In this document: piece by piece, positions 6,637 to 13,644 of the stretch
Layout: each line of letters opens with the position of its first letter
Numbering within the stretch: the stretch's first letter is position 1
Assembly: GCA_036375895.1 (NCBI GenBank)
Contig: DASVBJ010000026.1
Location: 1 to 18,671, forward strand
Direction of reading: 5' to 3'
DNA: 18,671 bases
Source of the DNA: DASVBJ01 sp036375895
Lineage (GTDB): Bacteria; Actinomycetota; Actinomycetes; JACCUZ01
Translations under genes and position numbers: made by a program
Notes under the pieces: generated by a model
What the model was told of the DNA's origin: nothing
Seen by the model: only the letters and a program-made list of their open reading frames with translations
Databases searched by the model: none

Positions 6637-8844
6637 TCATCGTCCGACCAGGCGCCGGACCGTATCGATGAGTTCGGCCTGATCGAACTCGCTCTTGAGC
6701 AGGTAGGCGCTGGCTCCGGCGTCCAGGCCGGCATGCTGGTCGGCCGGGTCGCCGCGAGAGGTCATGATCACCACGGGTACGTCCTCCCAGCCACGGGTGC
6801 GCCGGATCGTGCGGGTCAGCGTGAACCCGTCCATGCCGGGCATCTCCACGTCGGACAGCACGAGGTCCACCGGCAGACCCTGCAGCCGGGCGGCGCCGTC
6901 GAGCCCGTCGACGGCCGTGACCACGTCGTAGCCCGCGCCCTCGAGGATGACCCGCTGCAGCTCACGCACGCCCACCGAGTCCTCGACCACCAGCACGCGT
7001 GGGCGCTCGCCCGGCCGCGCGCCCGCGGGGCCCTGCGTGGTACGCCGGCCGGCCGGCGCCGGCACCGCGGCCGAGCCGGTCGCCAGCTGGCGGACCGCGA
7101 GCTCGCGCGCGTCCAGCACGAGCAGGACGCTGCCGTCCCCGTCGATGGTCGCGCCCGCCACGGTGGGCAGCCGTCCGAGGAAGCCGCCGAGCTCCTTGAC
7201 CACCATCTCCAGCTCGCCCTCGAGCTCGTCGACGGCCAGGCCGAGCAGGTCTCCGGCGGCGCTGTACTGCACGACGACGGCGGCCCGCAGGTCGCGCTGG
7301 CCGGGTACGTCGAGCACCTGGCCGAGGTCGACCAGCGGCACCGTCTGGCCGTGTCGGGTGAGCACCGGCACGCCGGCGAGCTCGTGCCGCTCGGCGCCGG
7401 CGAGCCCGAGGGTCTCCACGACCCCGGCCACCGGCACCGCGTACCGCTCGGAGCCGACCCGGGCGACGAGACAGCGGAGCACACCGAGGGTGACCGGCAG
7501 GGTGATGACGAAGCACGTGCCGGCGCCGGCCTCGGAGTGCACGTCGATCGTGCCGCTGAGGTCCTCCACGACGGTGCGGACGACGTCGAGACCGACGCCT
7601 CGCCCGGACGTCTCGGTCACCTCCGCCCTGGTGGAGAAGCCTGGGGCGAACATCACGTCGAGCAGGGAGGGCCCGCTCAGGGTCGACCCCTCCGGCAGCA
7701 GCCCGCGCGTGACCGCGGTGGCACGCAGCGCGTCCTCGTCGACGCCCCTGCCGTCGTCGGACACCTCGATCACGACGGTGGAGCCGGCCGCGCGCGCCGA
7801 CACGGTCACGGTGGCCCGCGGCGGCTTGCCGGCCGCGACCCGCTCGGCCGGGGTGTCGCAGCCGTGGTCCAGCGCGTTGATGACCAGGTGGCGGAGGGAG
7901 TCGGCGACCGCGTCGAGCACCCGGGTGTCGAGCTCGACGTCCTCGCCGGCGAGCACCAGCCGGACGTCCTTGCCGCTGCGACCCGCCACCTCGCGCACCA
8001 GCTGGGGGAAGCCCGCGACCACCCGGCGTACGGGCACCATCGCCAGCCCCATCGCCCCGTCGCGCACCGCGGCCAGCCGGCCCTGCCCCTCCTCGGCGCG
8101 GGCCTGCAGCTCGCGGGTCGCCGCGGCCAGCTGGTCACCGAGGGCCACCAGCGCGTGCACCGCCTCGGTGACGGCAGCGGGGAGCGACGCGCCCTCGGCC
8201 GACGCCTGCGTGACGGCGTCGCGCAGTCCCCGGGCCAGGCGCAGCTGGCCGGCCGCGAGGCCCGCGAGCTCGCGCCCGTGCCCCGCCACCCGGCGTACGT
8301 CGAGCTCGGCCTCGCCGACGACGTCGACCAGGTCGTGCACCCGGCGGGTCGGGACCCGGATCGAGTCGCCGCCCCGGGGGCGACCCGGCTCGGGCTCGAC
8401 CTCCTCCTCCTCGACCGGGGTCGCCAGCACCGGCACCGACACGGGCTCGTCGCCGGCGCAGGCCGCGTCGAGCGCCGCGACGAGAGCCCCGAGGTCGTCC
8501 GCGCCCACCGGGCGGTCCGCGCCCGGCAGGGCGCGCGAGATGCCGTCGGCGGCGACCAGCAGCAGGTCGACGAGGTCCTTGCGCACCGTGACCCGGCCGT
8601 CCCGAAGGGCGCCGAGCAGGTCCTCGGCGCGGTGGGCGACGTCCACGACGGCGTCGAGACCGAGCATCCGCGCCGAGCCCTTGACCGTGTGGGCGTCGCG
8701 GAAGAGCCCCGCGACGAGCTGGCGGGGGGAGGCGTGGTTCTCCAGCCGCAGCAGCCCTTCGCAGAGCGACGCGAGGCGCTCGTCGACCTCGGCACGGAAC
8801 GTCGCGACCAGCTCGGGGTCGCTCGCCCAGCCCTTCATCGTCAT
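6637..8844 (-). CDS. cheA: Hybrid chemosensory histidine kinase CheA with C-terminal receiver
   Basis: A 735-residue protein. Domains in order: Hpt (P1, residues 1-110) with phospho-His52 in DAHTVKGSARMLG; a Pro/Glu-rich linker with no recognisable P2 domain; dimerisation region; HATPase with N-box Asn323 in HLVINALDHG and D363/D364 in SDDGRGVD, then GRGVGLDVV; a CheW-like P5 domain (about 450-580); and a receiver (about 610-735) with D665 in LSDVEMPGMDG and K717. All catalytic residues seen are intact. By family knowledge it autophosphorylates under receptor control and passes phosphate to receivers; hybrid CheA-REC proteins are known from FrzE, ChpA and PixL-type pathways. The ATG start overlaps the receptor stop (ATGA), which indicates translational coupling; a second ATG lies two codons later. 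Confidence 0.93.
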   Translation of the reverse strand: MTMKGWASDPELVATFRAEVDERLASLCEGLLRLENHASPRQLVAGLFRDAHTVKGSARMLGLDAVVDVAHRAEDLLGALRDGRVTVRKDLVDLLLVAADGISRALPGADRPVGADDLGALVAALDAACAGDEPVSVPVLATPVEEEEVEPEPGRPRGGDSIRVPTRRVHDLVDVVGEAELDVRRVAGHGRELAGLAAGQLRLARGLRDAVTQASAEGASLPAAVTEAVHALVALGDQLAAATRELQARAEEGQGRLAAVRDGAMGLAMVPVRRVVAGFPQLVREVAGRSGKDVRLVLAGEDVELDTRVLDAVADSLRHLVINALDHGCDTPAERVAAGKPPRATVTVSARAAGSTVVIEVSDDGRGVDEDALRATAVTRGLLPEGSTLSGPSLLDVMFAPGFSTRAEVTETSGRGVGLDVVRTVVEDLSGTIDVHSEAGAGTCFVITLPVTLGVLRCLVARVGSERYAVPVAGVVETLGLAGAERHELAGVPVLTRHGQTVPLVDLGQVLDVPGQRDLRAAVVVQYSAAGDLLGLAVDELEGELEMVVKELGGFLGRLPTVAGATIDGDGSVLLVLDARELAVRQLATGSAAVPAPAGRRTTQGPAGARPGERPRVLVVEDSVGVRELQRVILEGAGYDVVTAVDGLDGAARLQGLPVDLVLSDVEMPGMDGFTLTRTIRRTRGWEDVPVVIMTSRGDPADQHAGLDAGASAYLLKSEFDQAELIDTVRRLVGR

Positions 8845-10385
8845 GACACGCGGAACTGCTCGATCGACGAGCGCAGCTCGGCCGCCAGCACGTTGAGCTG
8901 GGCGGCCGCCGCCGCGGCCTGCTTGGAGCCCACGGCGTACTGCCGCGACACGTCGGAGACCTGCGTCATGGCCGCGACCACCTGGTCGGACGCCGAGCGC
9001 TGCTGCTGGGTGGCGATGGAGATCTCCTTCGCCGCGGTCGTCGTCTCGTCGACCATCCCGGAGATCCGTTCCAGCGCCTCGACCACCTCGCGCGCCAGCG
9101 CGGCACCGCCCTGCACCTCCTTGGCGCCCTCCTCGCTGGCGAGGATCGTCGCGTTGGTCTCGGCCTGGATCTCGGCGACGATCGCCTGGATCTGGCCGGC
9201 GGACTCCTGCGAGCGCTCGGCCAGCTTGCGCACCTCGGAGGCCACGACGGCGAAGCCGCGACCGTGCTCCCCGGCACGCGCCGCCTCGATCGCCGCGTTC
9301 AGAGCGAGCAGGTTGGTCTGGTCGGCGAGGTCGTCGATCACCTGCAGGATCCGCCCGATCTCGTGGCCCTTCTCCCCCAGCGACAGGGCACGGGTGGCGA
9401 TGGAGTTGACGCGCTCGGCGATGGCGTCCATCGAGGCGACCGAGGTGGCGACGGCGCTGCGGCCGTCCTCGGCGTGCCGCAGGGTCTCGGCGGCGTAGCG
9501 CGCGACCGACTCGGCCGTGTCGGCGATCTGTGCCGCGGTCGCGGCCAGCTCCTCGATGGTCGACGTGGTCTCGGCGACCGCGGACGACTGCTGCGTGGCG
9601 CTGGCCGCGTGCTCCTCGGCGGTGGCGAGGAGCTCCCCCGCACTGGCCGTGATCTGCTCGCCACCGGAGCGGATCTGCTCGACCAGCAGCCGCAGGTTGA
9701 CGAGCGTGTTGTTGAAGGCGGCGGTGAGCTCGGCGACGGTGGAGCTGGTCCCCTCCGCGTGCACCTGCACCGCGAGATCGCCTTCGGCCGCGCGCGACAG
9801 CACCGCCGACAGCTCGTCGAGCCGCTGACGCAGCTCGTCACGCTCGGTCTGGGCGGCCCGCCGCTCCTCCCACACCACGGCGACCAGCAGCCCGACGAAC
9901 CCGGTGATGCCCGGCCCGGAGGGCAGCACCAGCATGAGTGCGCCGACGTGCTCGGTCGTCAGCTGGCCGTTGACGGCGACCGCCACCAGGTTGCCGACGG
10001 CGGCCAGCACGCCGACGCCGAGGCTCTGCCAGCGGGGCATCGACACCGCCGCGATGAGCAGCGGGGCGGCGTACAGCACCCAGTACGGCTCGTCCAGGCC
10101 GCCGGTCGTCGCCACCAGGCCGGAGACCCAGACCAGGTTGGCGACGACGAGGCCCGCCCGGTAGCCCTCGAGCCGTCCCCGCCCGCCGAGCATCCGGTCG
10201 CCGATCAGGGTGAGCGCGCCGAGCAACGCGGCACTGACCATCCCGACGGTGAGCCACAGCGCGGCCGCCATCGCCGAGAAGCCGGCGCCGCCTGCGACCT
10301 GGATCGTCACCGCCACCGCGGCGCCGAGCACGCTCACCGCGATGGTGATCGCCGACGCACGGTTCAGCATCTTCCAGAACTCCAC
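8841..10385 (-). CDS. Methyl-accepting chemotaxis protein with six-helix membrane domain
   Basis: A 514-residue chemoreceptor. The first 172 residues form about six membrane helices (11-31, 37-62, 76-95, 101-115, 121-139, 146-172) with short loops and no extracytoplasmic sensor domain. A HAMP-like helical stretch (about 190-240) follows. The signalling domain has the canonical hairpin tip DQTNLLALNAAIEAARAGE then GRGFAVVASEVRKLAERS. About 144 residues follow the tip's AGE, roughly 20 heptads. TSTIEELAAT (274-283) fits a receptor methylation-site pattern. The ligand is unknown; the topology suggests sensing within or near the membrane. The start is GTG at 10385 with GGGAGG five bases upstream. 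It overlaps cheA by 4 bases and follows cheW by 84. Confidence 0.93.
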   Translation of the reverse strand: MEFWKMLNRASAITIAVSVLGAAVAVTIQVAGGAGFSAMAAALWLTVGMVSAALLGALTLIGDRMLGGRGRLEGYRAGLVVANLVWVSGLVATTGGLDEPYWVLYAAPLLIAAVSMPRWQSLGVGVLAAVGNLVAVAVNGQLTTEHVGALMLVLPSGPGITGFVGLLVAVVWEERRAAQTERDELRQRLDELSAVLSRAAEGDLAVQVHAEGTSSTVAELTAAFNNTLVNLRLLVEQIRSGGEQITASAGELLATAEEHAASATQQSSAVAETTSTIEELAATAAQIADTAESVARYAAETLRHAEDGRSAVATSVASMDAIAERVNSIATRALSLGEKGHEIGRILQVIDDLADQTNLLALNAAIEAARAGEHGRGFAVVASEVRKLAERSQESAGQIQAIVAEIQAETNATILASEEGAKEVQGGAALAREVVEALERISGMVDETTTAAKEISIATQQQRSASDQVVAAMTQVSDVSRQYAVGSKQAAAAAAQLNVLAAELRSSIEQFRVS

Positions 10386-10469
10386 CGAGGCCTCCCAGCC
10401 GCAAGCCAGACATGACGCGCACTCGTGGCATCGGGCGTGCCGGACCCCGGCTGTAGGGGCAGCGGACGG
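10386..10469 (-). other. 84-base spacer between cheW and receptor gene
   Basis: This is the longest gap inside the chemosensory block. It holds the receptor ribosome site (GGGAGG, 10397-10391 region). I see no convincing -10/-35 pair or terminator hairpin, so the block probably reads through. Confidence 0.4.
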
Positions 10470-10991
10470 TCAGCTGCCGTGGCGGCGGCGGTCGAGCTGG
10501 TCACGCAGACCGAGCAGGGCCTGCACGTCGAGGACCCCGATCGGCCCGAGCGGGTCGGCCACCTGGCCACGGACCAGCCGGGTGGCCTGGGCGGAAAGGG
10601 TCGGCGGAGCCGGGTCGAGGCTGTCCAGCGGCACGTCGTACACCCCTGGGACGGCCTCCGCGACGAGGCCCGCGGTCACCTCGCCGTCCTGGACGACGAG
10701 CAGGCGGGCACTGGTCGCGAGGGGCGTGGTGGCCGCGCCGAGCAGCGACCGCACGTCGAGCACCGGCAGCATCCGGCCACGCCAGTTGGCCACTCCGGCG
10801 AGCCACGGCGGCGTGCCCGGCACGCGCGTCACCGTGGGGAGCGCGACGACCTCGGCGACCTCGTCCATGCCGACGGCGTAGCGGCAGCCGCCGAGCCGGA
10901 GCAGGATGCCGCCGGCCGGGCTGCGTCCCGGCGCGTCCGCGGGCCCGGCGGCCTCGGCGACGGGCGCCGCGGCGCCGACCTGACCCTCCAC
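10470..10991 (-). CDS. cheW: Chemosensory coupling protein CheW
   Basis: A 173-residue single-domain CheW. An Ala/Pro-rich N-terminal stretch (~30 residues) is followed by ILLRLGGCRYAVGMDEVAEVV, then WLAGVANWRGRMLPVLDVRSLLG, the classic CheW core, and a final QALLGLRDQLD. By family knowledge it bridges receptor tips and the P5 domain of CheA in arrays at the membrane. The GTG at 10991 is the only likely start after the upstream gene ends (no ATG, GTG or TTG earlier in the nearby frame). It lies 7 bases past that gene's stop, so coupling is likely. It is the first of four chemosensory genes in a row. Confidence 0.88.
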   Translation of the reverse strand: MEGQVGAAAPVAEAAGPADAPGRSPAGGILLRLGGCRYAVGMDEVAEVVALPTVTRVPGTPPWLAGVANWRGRMLPVLDVRSLLGAATTPLATSARLLVVQDGEVTAGLVAEAVPGVYDVPLDSLDPAPPTLSAQATRLVRGQVADPLGPIGVLDVQALLGLRDQLDRRRHGS

Positions 10992-10998
10992 GACGGGT

Positions 10999-11421
10999 TC
11001 ATCGACCGTCGCGGCTCGCTCCTGAAGGGGACGGCACCTCAGCCGCGGTGGGTACGCCGTACCTCGGGAGCCCGCCGTACGGCCACGCGACCGCGAGGCC
11101 CGCCAGCAGCAGCCCGCCGACGAGCCAGCCGTTGCCGAGCGCGCCCGCCGGGACGACGAGGTCTCCCTCGGGCCGGCGCGACGAGAGGGCCAGCACCGCG
11201 ACCACCCAGCCGGCGGCCGCGAGGGCCGCGCCGCCGCGGCTGCGGCCGGCCAGCCCCGCGGTCGCGAACACCGCGAGGCTGAGCCCGAGCCCGAGCAGGA
11301 GGCCAACGGGCAGGCCCGCCCAGGTGAGCGCGTGCACGAACGACCCGAGCACGCCGGCCATCACGCCGAGCACGAGCCCGAGCAGGCCGAGGGCGACGCG
11401 GGTGGGCTTGGGCACCCGCAC
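10999..11421 (-). CDS. Small integral membrane protein, DUF6113-like
   Basis: A 140-residue hydrophobic protein with about four membrane segments: LGLLGLVLGVMAGVLGSFVHAL; GLPVGLLLGLGLSLAVFATAG; GGAALAAAGWVVAVLALS; and NGWLVGGLLLAGLAVAWPYG. A short Ser/Pro-containing tail ends the protein. The order (RVPKPTR start, RPEGDLVVPA loop, GLPRYG end) resembles actinobacterial DUF6113 proteins often found near mshB; M. tuberculosis Rv1171 next to mshB may be the counterpart (from memory). Function is unknown. GTG at 11421 is used; a second GTG two codons on is possible. It starts 23 bases after the FtsH-like gene and its stop is 7 bases before cheW. Confidence 0.75.
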   Translation of the reverse strand: MRVPKPTRVALGLLGLVLGVMAGVLGSFVHALTWAGLPVGLLLGLGLSLAVFATAGLAGRSRGGAALAAAGWVVAVLALSSRRPEGDLVVPAGALGNGWLVGGLLLAGLAVAWPYGGLPRYGVPTAAEVPSPSGASRDGR

Positions 11422-11444
11422 AGGCTACGCAGCGGCCGCCCGGG

Positions 11445-13385
11445 TCAGAGCGCCTGCCGGGGTGCTCCGTCGCGCAGGTCGATCGAGCGGGGCGCCGGTC
11501 CCGACGCCGCGGCGGCCTCGAGGACGTCGGTGATCTCCCTGCCGATCAGCTCGTGGCGCTCGAGCAGCGCGTCGCGCAGAGCCGCCACGAGGTGCTGGTT
11601 GGCGTCCAGCAGGCCCCGCACCACGACCTTCTGCTGCTGCAGCAGCTCCTCGACCCGGCCACGGCCCTGCGCGTCGCCGAGCACCCGGCCGACGATGTTG
11701 GTGTCCGAGAACGCGCTGTTCTGGATGGCCGCGTAGGACACGAGGGTCTCGGTCATGCCGCACGAGCCGACCATCTCCGCGGCCACGTTGGTCGCGTAGA
11801 GCAGGTCGCCGCCCGGGCCGGTGGACACGTCGCCGAAGAACAGCTCCTCCGCGCACTGGCCGCCCATCGCGATCTGGATCAGCGCGGTCATCTCCGCCCG
11901 CGACCGGGTGTAGACGTCGTCCCGGTCGCCGTGCGCCAGCAGGCCGAGCGCCTCCCGGCGCTTGACGATGGTGAGCACCTCGAGCCGCCGCTGCGGGGCG
12001 ACCAGCCAGGCCACGGTGGCGTGCCCGGCCTCGTGGGTGGCGATGAGCCGCTTCTCGTGGTCGGTGTAGGCGACCGGCTGGCCCATGCCGACCTCCTCGA
12101 CCAGCCGCGCCTTCTCGACGTCCGGCCAGCTCATGGCCTTCCGGTCACGACGCACCGCGTTGACCAGCGCCTCGTCGAAGAGGTGCTCGATCATGACGGG
12201 CGTGTAGCCCTGGGTCACGCCGGCCAGCGCGTCGCGCTTCTCCTCCTCGTCCAGCTCGGGCTCGTGCGCCTTCTGCGCGAGGAAGTGGTCGATGAGCACC
12301 CGCCGGCCGCTCTTGGCCGGCAGCTCGAAGGTCAGCCGGCGGTCGAACCGGCCGGGCCGCAGCAGCGCCGGGTCGAGGTTGTCGGCGCGGTTCGTGGCCG
12401 CGATGAGCAGCAGGTTGGTCGACGGCGGCTGCGGTCGGCGCAGCTGCCGGTGCGCCGGCAGGTAGAGGTTGACCCGGTCGACCAGCTTGGCCTGCAGCTT
12501 CTGCACGCCGGTGGGCTCGTCGAACGACTGCATCTGCACGAGCAGCTCGTTGACGACCCCTCCCACGCCCTCGGAGACGACCGAGGGGTTGACGACCCGT
12601 GCGGGCGCGGCCCCGGCGTACACCGCGGGCAGGCCCGTCAGCCCGCCGCAGTCCGGCGAGGACATGCGAGCGACCTGCGGCATCGGCGTGGCGCTGAGGC
12701 CGCCTCGGGCCATGGCGATCGCGTCGATCTCCTCGATGAAGCCGATCGCGCCGCCCTCCTGCCGGGCCGCCTTGCGCAGCGCCCGGAAGTAGGAGCGGAT
12801 CTTGCGCGCCGTCGCGCCGTAGTACATCGACTGGAACGACGTCGCGGAGACGAAGAGGAACGGCACGCCGGCCTCCCGCGCCATCGCCTTGGCCAGGTAG
12901 GTCTTGCCGGTGCCCGGGGCCCCCTCGAAGAGCAGCCCCCGCCGGGGCGTGCCGCCCATCTCGGCGCGGAACGTCTTGTGGGCGAGGAACAGGTTCAGCG
13001 ACCGGACCACGTCCTCCTTGATCGGGTCGATGCCCTTCACGTCGGCCAGCCGCGTGTCGATCTGCTCGGGTCGGTACAGGATGTGCGGCGACCGGCCGGC
13101 GACGAGGCTGCTGCCGACGAGCACGACGCCGAGCAGGACGAAGAAGAGGATCGGCGTGACGACGAGCCAGTCGATCGTGGGCAGCTGGAACAGGTTGACG
13201 GGGTCGCCGGCCAGGATGTGCGACCAGAGGTACGCCGTGGGCAGCCCCAGCCCGGCGACGACACCGAGCAGCCTGCGCCGTCGCAGCCGCTCGCGGCTCG
13301 CGCCGACGTCCGCGGCGTCGGCCCGCAGCGGCATGTCGAGCTCCGCCCCCGGCAGGACCGGCTCCTTGGTCTGCTGGTCGCTCAC
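11445..13385 (-). CDS. FtsH-like membrane AAA+ zinc metalloprotease (divergent)
   Basis: A 646-residue protein. Two membrane segments near the N-terminus (LLGVVAGLGLPTAYLWSHI and WLVVTPILFFVLLGVVLVG) flank only a short loop, unlike the larger FtsH periplasmic domain. The AAA module has Walker A GAPGTGKT (K161) and Walker B GFIEEID (E218, E219), with Glu in place of the usual Asp. The pore position reads MYYG instead of the FtsH FVG. The second region of homology is intact: AATNRADNLDPALLRPGRFDRR. The protease domain has HEAGH (H451, E452, H455) and Asp527 as third ligand, at FtsH-like spacing. About 60 extra residues lie between Walker B and AATNR. The start is GTG at 13385 with GGAGG just upstream. 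It is probably a paralogue with its own substrates rather than the housekeeping FtsH. Confidence 0.85.
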   Translation of the reverse strand: MSDQQTKEPVLPGAELDMPLRADAADVGASRERLRRRRLLGVVAGLGLPTAYLWSHILAGDPVNLFQLPTIDWLVVTPILFFVLLGVVLVGSSLVAGRSPHILYRPEQIDTRLADVKGIDPIKEDVVRSLNLFLAHKTFRAEMGGTPRRGLLFEGAPGTGKTYLAKAMAREAGVPFLFVSATSFQSMYYGATARKIRSYFRALRKAARQEGGAIGFIEEIDAIAMARGGLSATPMPQVARMSSPDCGGLTGLPAVYAGAAPARVVNPSVVSEGVGGVVNELLVQMQSFDEPTGVQKLQAKLVDRVNLYLPAHRQLRRPQPPSTNLLLIAATNRADNLDPALLRPGRFDRRLTFELPAKSGRRVLIDHFLAQKAHEPELDEEEKRDALAGVTQGYTPVMIEHLFDEALVNAVRRDRKAMSWPDVEKARLVEEVGMGQPVAYTDHEKRLIATHEAGHATVAWLVAPQRRLEVLTIVKRREALGLLAHGDRDDVYTRSRAEMTALIQIAMGGQCAEELFFGDVSTGPGGDLLYATNVAAEMVGSCGMTETLVSYAAIQNSAFSDTNIVGRVLGDAQGRGRVEELLQQQKVVVRGLLDANQHLVAALRDALLERHELIGREITDVLEAAAASGPAPRSIDLRDGAPRQAL

Positions 13386-13440
13386 GGCCCCTCCAGGCGT
13401 CTCGGCGCGGGTCCCGCCGCCGAGGACGACCACCGGAGGT

Positions 13441-13463
13441 TCACCCGTTCGGGCTATCAGCCC
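13441..13463 (-). repeat. Leader module copy 2 (stem-loop plus GAACGGGTGA)
   Basis: On the minus strand: stem GGGCT, loop GAT, stem AGCCC, then GAACGGGTGA. The tail is identical to copy 1, while the stem sequence differs but still pairs fully. The GCTGATAG inside the loop region also loosely resembles a sigma-28-type -10, without a fitting -35. Confidence 0.6.
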
Positions 13464-13477
13464 TGGGCGGCCCGGTG

Positions 13478-13512
13478 CCGATGCATCGCTCGGCGACGAG
13501 TCTCTGCATCGG
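13478..13512 (-). repeat. 35-base two-part hairpin in the leader
   Basis: On the minus strand: CCGATGCA pairs with TGCATCGG over 8 bp. An internal loop (GAGA / CGA) follows, then a 4-bp stem CTCG/CGAG closed by TCGC. It lies midway between the two leader modules. Confidence 0.55.
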
Positions 13513-13579
13513 AGTCTCACCGGCCGACCGGCTCCCCCACCATGCCGCGGGCCGGTTTCACCCGGTTGCGAGGCCAGCG

Positions 13580-13602
13580 TCACCCGTTCGGCCCAGCGGG
13601 CC
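13580..13602 (-). repeat. Leader module copy 1 (stem-loop plus GAACGGGTGA)
   Basis: On the minus strand: stem GGCCC, loop GCT, stem GGGCC, then GAACGGGTGA. Exactly 139 bases separate it from the second copy. The different stem sequence with preserved pairing argues for selection on structure. Confidence 0.6.
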
Positions 13603-13644
13603 GCGGGGCGGACGGCGTGTCGTGGGTCCGCGCAGAGCGGCGGC

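Larger units (their letters stand above)
13386..13644 (-). promoter_or_regulatory. Structured 259-base leader of the FtsH-like gene
   Basis: This is the longest non-coding stretch in the window. Read on the minus strand it contains a module made of a 5-bp stem, a 3-base loop and the tail GAACGGGTGA. The module occurs at 13602-13580 and again at 13463-13441. Between them are AACCGGGTGAAACCGG, a GGAG-CCGG-TCGG-CCGG-TGAGA-CTCC fold, and a 35-base hairpin (13512-13478). The FtsH-like ribosome site GGAGG (13394-13390) closes the region. It matches no riboswitch class I can recognise by eye. It could be a cis-regulatory RNA or a set of DNA operator sites. Confidence 0.5.

Noticed and set aside
6076..9498. 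A + strand open frame of more than 1,100 codons opposite cheA and the receptor gene
   Set aside because: It is the antisense of two genes with full, motif-bearing products. In such GC-rich DNA stop codons are rare, so long antisense frames are expected. Its translation has no recognisable domain.
13451..13463. A sigma-28-type promoter (GCTGATAG) inside leader module 2
   Set aside because: It differs from GCCGATAA at two positions and has no TAAA-like -35 about 15 bases upstream; the hairpin explains the sequence better.
13386..13583. An upstream in-frame GTG at 13583 extending the FtsH-like protein by 66 residues
   Set aside because: The added residues show no family similarity, the region folds as a repeated structure, and a strong GGAGG site supports the GTG at 13385.
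13386..13644. A GEMM (c-di-GMP) or cobalamin riboswitch in the leader
   Set aside because: Segments such as AACCGGGTGAAACCGG or CCGGTGAGACTCCG are loosely reminiscent, but the conserved core sequences of those classes are missing.
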